From: Apus apus
Lineage: Eukaryota; Chordata; Aves; Apodiformes; Apodidae
Length of the DNA: 64,000 bases
Assembly: GCF_020740795.1 (NCBI RefSeq)
Contig: NC_067284.1
Span: 94,727,440 to 94,791,439, forward strand
Direction: 5' to 3'
The notes under the pieces were generated by a model, which was not told the DNA's origin, did no database searches, and was given only the letters and a program-made list of their open reading frames with translations. The translations under genes were made by a program, and so were the position numbers. Positions 52,501-61,500 of the stretch are shown piece by piece (within the stretch, counting starts at the first letter, position 1; every line of letters begins with the position of its first letter).

Positions 52501-55500
52501 AAGTACTGACCCATCACTGTGTTTTTACTTTACATCTGTCTACCCAGATTATGTTTATTGTGCTCTTCACACTAGTATATAGTATTTTAAAAATTTAAAG
52601 AAAAATGAAAGAGCAATGGTGAGAGCTGTTGCATTTCTAAGTTGTAGTTTCTGTTATTCATTTGTGTAAATGAAGTAAAAGAGGCAAAATTTGTTGGTGG
52701 TCTAAATAGGTAAGGATGAAAACAATGTGTTTTTCCATTCATAGCTTCTCTTCTGAGTAGTTACAATTAACTCTTGTTTTGAATGAAATAACTGAGTCAA
52801 ACAAAGAAAAGAGTAATAAAAATCAGGCAAAGAAAACATAATAATTTAGGGTGAGGCAAACCAATATTTATTTATTTACTGTTTATTATAAAGCCTGTTA
52901 TGTTTTCTCTGCAGACTCTTCTGCACCAACCCAGCCAGAAATGGCCGTGTATGCTGGGTGTATACCGCTACATTTGTTTGAAGAGAATATTTTTTCATTA
53001 AGGCAGATGGTAAGATTCTATGCTCTCAGGACAGGAAAGCATTACTTAATTATCAGGGGGTCCAGTTTTGTAGCAACTATGTTATAACAAAAAAAAAATT
53101 GAATTACTATAGTGAAACAGTCACTAGGTAATGACCATCAGTTACATTTGTATTTCAGTACTTCTGTATTCTGAATGTGCATTTTCCTGCCACAGCCTGC
53201 TCATTTTTAAAGTTCTACTCCACATTTCTCTGGATCCCAGGAGCTGAAGTCTCCTGGGAGAGACCAGATGTGGACTAGAAAATGCATCATGATGAGATAC
53301 TTCTGAATGAAAAGACTAATTATTTTACGGGTTGCTTGAAAAACATGAATTTTACTTTTTGTTTAATACTACAGTTAGTGACTTCTCTGATACACATTTC
53401 CCGATATGTTTTTCTATAAGAAACAGCATGTTTATATCCATTTCTATCATTAGTGTTGTAACTGTCGAAAGCAGCTGGAGAATGCGTTGCACTTCATGCA
53501 GCTGGGGTGAAAGTAATACTGACATTTCTACTTAGTCAGTCACATTCTACTGAAAGCTATTCATAATGCCAGAGCAGGCTTTCTTGAGCTGATTATTAAT
53601 TATATTTAATTTTTTGTACAATTAAGTCATGTTTATCATAATTAGAACATTAAAATGTAAGCTGCCTTCTCAGGAAACTGGTAGGCTTCATAGAATAAAG
53701 ACATTTTCAGAAATGGTTTGCAGGTGTCATGCTTTACTGCTCTGAATTCTCACACTATTTTCATTTTAGAAATCATGCTGGGTATTCTATGTTGTTTTGA
53801 AGACTAGCTTGTTCTCTGCAATTTTATTTTAACTTAAGGTCTCTGACAGTACTGTCTCTTTGCTAATAATAGGTGATACTACTCATCCAAAAGCAAACTG
53901 GAAATGGTGACATAGGTTTATTTCTTTCCTGGCACCTAAGGCCTTGAGTATCAAACTTGGCTTCAGTCTTTTAATGCATAGAGTTTGCTGAAAAAGAGGC
54001 ATGGCAGACCAAATAAGATGATGCAGATAAATCCAGGTCTAAACCAGTATTTTGGTAAAGACTGATAGAAAAATTGAAGTTGCCAGAAATTAAATGTAGA
54101 AGTGCAGTGGTTTTCATGTGAGTTAAAAAAAGCCTACTTTCAAGCTTGAGACATACTACACTAATAGAAGTAATTGAAGTTTGGAAGAGTGGATTTGGAA
54201 GAGTGGATTCACTGGGATAAGATTTGCTCCCTAACTTTGGAGGAAACCTGATAATTGACTGACTTTGTGCCAGAATTTCCTTCCATAATTTTTGCAGTAT
54301 CCCTTTTAGCTTTGCTTTCTATTGCATCTGTCCCTGGCTTGATGTGGCTTGAATTTAATTGTCTCAGATTTACTCAAATAAAGTGAAAAAAATCAATAAT
54401 CGAGTCACTCAAGTCTGTCTCCTACTCAGCAACTGACAAGTTCTCCTCTATGGCACCTAACCAGTCTTCAAAATCCTTTCAAACCCTGAATGTTTTAACT
54501 TGCATTTTTAAGTTACTCGAATGTGTGTGAACCAAGTCACCACTCCTGTAATACATCTTTATAAATTCAGAGATCAAAGGAGTCTAATACATTGCTTGTC
54601 TATCTTACTGCATTTAATGTGATCCTCTCCCTTCAAATAACTCTGACAACCACAGCTACATTCTGTTCTGCAGAGTTTATAGTTACAGAGCATCAGGAAC
54701 ATCTGAGAATGAGCAGGAGCAATCAGGGACTTGGTGATGAGCATGTTGAAAAAGGAAATTATAGGTGACTTCTTTAGCAAGTAAAAGAAGGTATATTTTT
54801 AAAATAAAAATGATGTACAAATCTTGTAACAGAACTTTCACTAGTGAAAATTATTAAGTACTGGACCATTATTATTTTAATGGGAAGAGCACCACTCAAT
54901 GTCCAAATCTAAAATTGCTCTTAAGTCTGTTGCTAAGGGCTTTGGTATACAGGTCAACTGTAGTGCCTTTAACGTCTTTTCTAAATTAGCCAGCAGATAA
55001 AAAGCTTAACTTTAATGATGCATTGCTTCAAAGTGATACTGCATAATGGAGATTTCACAAATTATCTAAAAGACCAGTTGCTTTTAGAATTATGCTGCTT
55101 TATAAATTTAGCATGAAGCAAGAAAAAGTAATTTTATATATGTTTACTTAAAACAAAATGTTGTCACTGTTGTTTTCTTAGCTCTTCATTCTGTTTCACT
55201 TACACGTTTTCTGTAGCACTTGAAAGAATATGGTTATATAAATACGTTGAAAGAATCAACGAATCTATTATTAAAAAGTAAAGTATATCTGGAGACTTCT
55301 AATTTTTTTTTCTGCTGAATATCAAATTCTAATTAGAATTTTTCTAGATAGCCTTGCAAGATGACCTATTTTTTTTTCATTTGTTATCTAAGCCATTAGA
55401 TGCTGTTCCTTTTTTGTGAGAGAGAAATTATGAGAAAGGAGATATGACCCCACTCAGCTTATCTTTCCATGTTTCCTAGGCTGATTCTTCAGCGACGCTG

Positions 55501-58500
55501 AGGCAATATGGGCTCTCCCACATATATAGCCATCCTGTCCTGATCACCAGAACCAGGTCCTGTCCTCTGGTAGCACCACCAGAACCGCCACCAGTTCCTC
55601 GTTGGAAGCTTTTCCGTCTGAAAAAGGAAACTGTTGTGACATCTGAACCCCAAGGTTTGTGTGCTCAAACCTAGAAAAACTATGTGTAATCACCTTTTAA
55701 TTATTAAAACCTTTTCCAGGGCCATACTTACCATATTAGCTTAACTTCAGTGGAACATCCCTAGGGGTTACTTTTTCCTCGCTATTTTTTATAATTTTTT
55801 GCCAATTTTGTATTACTTCCCTTCAGCCCTATTATTTCTTAAATGGTTTGAGAAGTGTCTTAATTTATCTCTAAAAAAGCATGCTAATTGAGAAAATTAA
55901 GAGGGAGTGTTATCAAAGCAATGCAGAAGCTCTCTGATGTAGAGCCGTGAAAGCTTCTGAACATCTTACAAGCATTTAAAGTATGTTACTAGTCCTACTG
56001 CTACAACTCACAGTTTTAGAGGTAAACTTGTTCTAGAGTTTGTCTGTACTGCATAACAGAGTTGAATACATGACATGCAATAGCTTGAGTATGAAAGCAT
56101 TACAGGCAAGTCAGCAAAACTGTTGTCATCCCTAGTTGTTGTCTTCCATTCAAGTTTATGTGATGATACTTGGAGAATTATTTAGGGGTGATGAATCCCC
56201 TGCAGTCATTATTTGTCAAAATTGCAGTATTCATTGTTTCTTACAAATATATATATATTTAACAAATTGCTTTTTTCCAGAGCCTGTGCTAGAAAAACCT
56301 GAAGAACACATTGAAATTGCTAGCTTATTTTTGAATTACAAATTGAATCTTATCAGAATACCCACAGATACGTAAGTATTCAATGTAGGTTCAGCATTAA
56401 CATCCTATTGTTAGTCCACTTCACTGTGAAAGCACAACGGCGTATGTTTACCCATGTCACAGGGAAAAACTGCTCAGTAGTTTAAAGCACATTAGCATCC
56501 GACTACTCTATTGATTTATTGATGTCAGATAATTAATTAGCCATCAATGAACTGTACATTTAGGAACAATATAAAAAATATAACAGATAAACACCTGTGC
56601 TAGACCTACTTACAAAATGTCAATAAACACCTATAAACTTGTGAGCACTGTTCTGTAACTAATCCCAAGAGTTCCTATGCACACACTCAGAGACACACGC
56701 GCATGCAATTGTATGCACCCTCCTGGCACTGAGAGTCACAAGCACAGCTGCTCTTTTGGGAGTTCTACTTGCACATACCTTCTGCTGGAGATGCAGGTTT
56801 GGGAGCTCTAAGTTTTATATGCTGCTCTCTACCATCTGCTAATCTACATACTGGTGAGAAAGCCCACCAGGAGATGATGGACGTGTACACACCTAAAGGG
56901 TGGGTCCCTGCTTGTCACACCCTGTCCAGACTGTCCCCAAGGTGGATGCACACTGGTCAGGGCATTTGACAGTGAAGGGCAGGGAGCTCTGTCAGGCAAA
57001 AGCACTTTGCCAGTTTCTTTACTCAGCCGTAAAACATTCAATAGGTCATTTCCACCAGAAATAGGAATAAACTTTGATGTCTTTCATATTTTACTTCAAA
57101 CTACTGGTCTTTTCAATTCTTGCACCTAACAAGGGAAGCCATTAACTGGCCAGTCACTAATTTAATGGGTGTCAAATATTTGGCATGGAACAATTAATTT
57201 AAGAGTTTATGAAAAAGTCAGGCTGCTCTCTGTTCATTACAGTTACAAGAAGCCTGAGAGTGCAGGGGAGGAAGCTTGTGCTCAAAACATAACTTTGCAT
57301 AGATGTCTTGCATTAAAGACTATTTGGAAGTCCTGTAAGCTCATGAGGGACAAGGTCTTAGAGAAGAAGTTTCAGATTATGCATGACTACTAGACAGCAT
57401 TCAATATTCAGCATAATACTTGCTCACTGACTGGAAAAGAAAGGGTATCAGGGTCTTGTTGTTTTGTATTATTTTTTTTGACCCACTGCATAACACAACT
57501 GTCAGGCTTCAGCTTATGATTTGAACATTTGGTAGACAACTACTAGAATTATTAATCTCCTCTTTTTTATTCTGACTGAACTCCTGACAGAGGAAACATT
57601 GAATTTATCACATACCAAGTGAGCACCAAAAAGCTGATGTTATTTTGCAGGATATTTCTATTATTGAGACTGAGTCCAACAACAATTTTTAAATCATTGG
57701 AGGTGTATATATACATATTTTTAAGGTGTGTACACCTTTTGTTAAGTGCAGCTCTAAGTAAATTGAATGAACTACATACTTGGAAGGTTCTGTATTTTGG
57801 TCATTATGATTGAATCGGTTGAGATTTAACGAGTTAGATTTTTTTTTTATTTTTTTGAATGGCAGCATTTGTACATGGAAGAAATTACCTTGTATCATTG
57901 TTTTGCTGATACAGTTGCATTTTATTGGTTAAAACCACATTAAATTACATATTATTTGTTTTCAAATAGTAGGAGTAGAAATACAAAAAAATGCTCTAAG
58001 CAGTAACCATTAACAGGTTATTAAGATAATATTTTGCACTGTTTTTTCATATTTAATAGATTGCTTTGTGGTCAATTTACCCCTTTTTGTCAAGGACAGT
58101 TTATTTAACATGCTAAATTTCCATGACAATCACCTAGTTTAATATATTGTGTGTTAATTAACAGGTAGTAACCAAAAATATAAAGTATTAGCATTTCATT
58201 AAAGTAACATAGCTGCCTAAATAATATAAGAGACTTTTAATATACAATTGGGACTGAAACTGTTTTAATCTCTTGGTTTTATTCCAATAAAATATTTTGA
58301 ACATGCAAAGGCAAGATAATTGTTAATTTGCTACTCCTGAAGATCTTGATATTTTAGTATCTCAGTCCTTAAGAAGGGGGCTAGATAAAACAACGTGCTT
58401 ACACTTTTCTCTCTTGTTTATTGTTGCAATAGCACAATTACAAATTTATGTCTAATTGGCATTTGTGCAACATTGTTTTGATGTGGATCTCCTACTTCAC

Positions 58501-61500
58501 TTATAAGCAAGAAGTTATTTATATTTCCATCAGTTATTACTTCTGTCTTGACTGAACTCAGCAACAGAATTCTTTTTTAATACAACAAGAATAGGCCTTG
58601 CACAGGTTTCCTTGGTTATCATGTGTTTTAGCTGTCTGGTAGCTATGGAGACCCATTTTGAGGGAAAAGACAAAAACTATTCTGACACAAAACACTTTTT
58701 TATGCCCTACCTCCATTTAAGTAGCGTACATTATACATTCTTTTTCTGGTCTAGAGACCACAGAAAGATGTTCAGTTGTGGCATTACCATCTAGTTTTCC
58801 TCATCTGACTTGGGTTTTGCTTTTTTGAGGGTCAGGCAGGAGGGCAACGGTTCAGGTCTTTTGAGCATAGGTATGTGTGTAGTGCCAAGCCAGTAATTTT
58901 AAGGAATTATACAAATGTATATTTTGTGCTGCCCGTTTAAGCTGTCAAAATAAAGGAGGCACAAATTATTTTGATAAAAATGTTGCTACGAATGGTAGTT
59001 ATGAAAACTGTAATTTGAAAGTAAATGTATGGATTACAGTGTTTGCCTTTTTTTATTTAGCCACTTTCCCCAGTCTACCATCAAAAAAGGATTTCAGTCC
59101 ATATCTTGTCTCCCTTCTGTTACTGAAAGTGATGAAAATGTAAATGACAGTAATGGGGATATGAATCAAGCTAGGAGTAACTCAAATGCTGAAGATTATT
59201 CTCAGGTAATAGTTTTCTTATTCTTTTTTTTTTAACTTGACCTAATTTTATATTTTAAAGGAGAGTGAAAGACAAAACAGTAAAGAGTTAACATGGAAAT
59301 ACAGGTTTTTAAAGACTTCTTAGTAAGCCTTTTTTCCCCAGTATTTAAGTAATTTCTCTACCCTTTCCCCTTTATAGGTATATTGATGTGTACTGGATGG
59401 GAAGTCTTCTCTAATACTTTCTGTTTTAACCTTATTGTTTTTACAATTTATTCCTCAGATTCTAAAAGTCCTATTGCTAACACTAGAAGATATTTTGGGT
59501 TTGCTCTTTAAAATCAATTTGACAGTAGAATCTTAGGAAGACAGAGGTCTTTATAAATAAATGTTACTTCCTGGATCGATGTTATGATTACTATATTTCT
59601 GCTACTGTGAAGGATGTACCTAAACACGTGACTACTTGAAAAATGTAAACTTTATAAACACATGCCTTAAAATGTCATGCTCATTTGGTCCTTAATTGAA
59701 AGACTTGAGGCCAGAGCTAGAAAAAGAGTTAAGGCTTCAATTCTGCGTTTGTCTTTAATTTCAGAAGCTTTGCCTTCTGAGTGAGTCCTCAGCCATGAAT
59801 TAGACTCTCAAGCTTCCTGAGCAGCACTTTGAGAGAGTCACATTCCTCCAGACAGGTTCATTAGATGCAGCAGGCTGAATATAGGTTGCCTAAGCTAGCC
59901 CAGGAAATGCTAGTTACTAGGTGGAAGTCTCCACTGTAATTTTGCAAGATAGATAAGGTGAATCTTACCCCAGTTCAATAAAACATTACTAGGTTGACTT
60001 TAGCCAGTTATAGCTACTGTGTGGTTTTTTTTCTTGTTTCTGTTTTTGTTTTTAAATTGGTATGCATGTGTGCTATCAAAGCCTGATTTTAGAGAAAACT
60101 TTTACCAAAATGATTCCTGTAATATTTAAATTTTATGTGTTGAGCAGAGGAAAAAATATACTTTCAAAGGGTTTCTGGACAATACACTATTTCATGCAAA
60201 ATATTTAATCTTGAGAAATAATTCACAACATATAGTAACAGAGACTTAAATATTCAGATAAACACACAGACCTCCGCTGAGTTGTTTTATTCTATACTCA
60301 TTGCAGCAAACGCTGCTCATAAGAGTTTCTGGTGGCATTTCTCTAGACAATACACAAATGTTTTCAATGAAGTTATACTCAAAATCTGGATCTAACTCAA
60401 TACACCAATTAAACTTTGGAGGAGATGTAGTCTGAATTTGTAAATTTCTTTTCTGTCCCATAATAAACAATGAGTACTTCTTCTATATCTGTTACATTCA
60501 ACATGATTGCAATATAGAAAATAATTTAAAAGAACTTATGAAATTTATTCAACCATAGTGGTGCATAAAGGAGAAACAGCAACAAAGTCCTTATCTGCAC
60601 AATCCCATATTAAAAATGAATAAATTAATTTAAAATTTCTACTGTTCTGGGACAAACTAATAAGTATACTTGAAAGTAACATTTGTGATATTTCGTTGTT
60701 GTATAGTGACTGCCTGTAGGGTTCCAAAATGTGTTTGAAGACCAAAGGCATACTGTTAAGGATAGTAGTAGGTATTTTCAAATATAATGAAAACATAATT
60801 TAGTTTGGTAAATTTTGAAATAAAAGGGAAAAAATTTTATATGTAATTTTTGGAGATCCTGTTTATATGTTTCCTCTTCAGAGTGCAATGTAATACCATT
60901 ATTGTATTTCAGATCTGACACTCAGTTGTTTTCATTATTGTATATATAATGTCTGTACAGAAAATGTACGTGTGGATATAGTTGCTGGAAATTAATTAGT
61001 TTAAAATAAGGTAATTCTATAGTAAAGGAGATTTCTTTACATTAGGATATATTTTTAGCTAGTCTGTATTTTTTGTAAATTTTATAAAGAATAGTTTATT
61101 TACTAATTGATGACCCTTTAAACATCTTCTTAGTAATTGCAACTTATGAAAATAATTACAAAAGCAGCAGAGTAAAAAGGAGCTGTAAGTAATATCTTAC
61201 AGTCTGCAACTATTGGCTGCATGACTTCAGTCTCTCTAGCTGTACAAATGTAAGTTAAGTTAATTACAAATTAATAAACCTTTATGTGCTGGAGGCATAA
61301 AAGTAGTTTGAAACGTCACTTTGATTTTCTCCCCTAGTCCAAGAGTGTAAAAACCGTGTGACTGTAGAAAGCTGGTCTGTCACACTAGGATATCCAGTCA
61401 CGGAGAGACAATACAAGAGAGAGAGACACTGATGAAACTAAACGGTTGGAAGAAGACATGAGCGAGACTTAGTCTGAGGGCAACCTGATACAGATATTAA

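Noticed and set aside
61320..61370. A candidate next ADGB exon after the acceptor-like ctcccctag
   Set aside because: In the required phase 0 it meets a TGA after seven codons, and the residues do not match androglobin.
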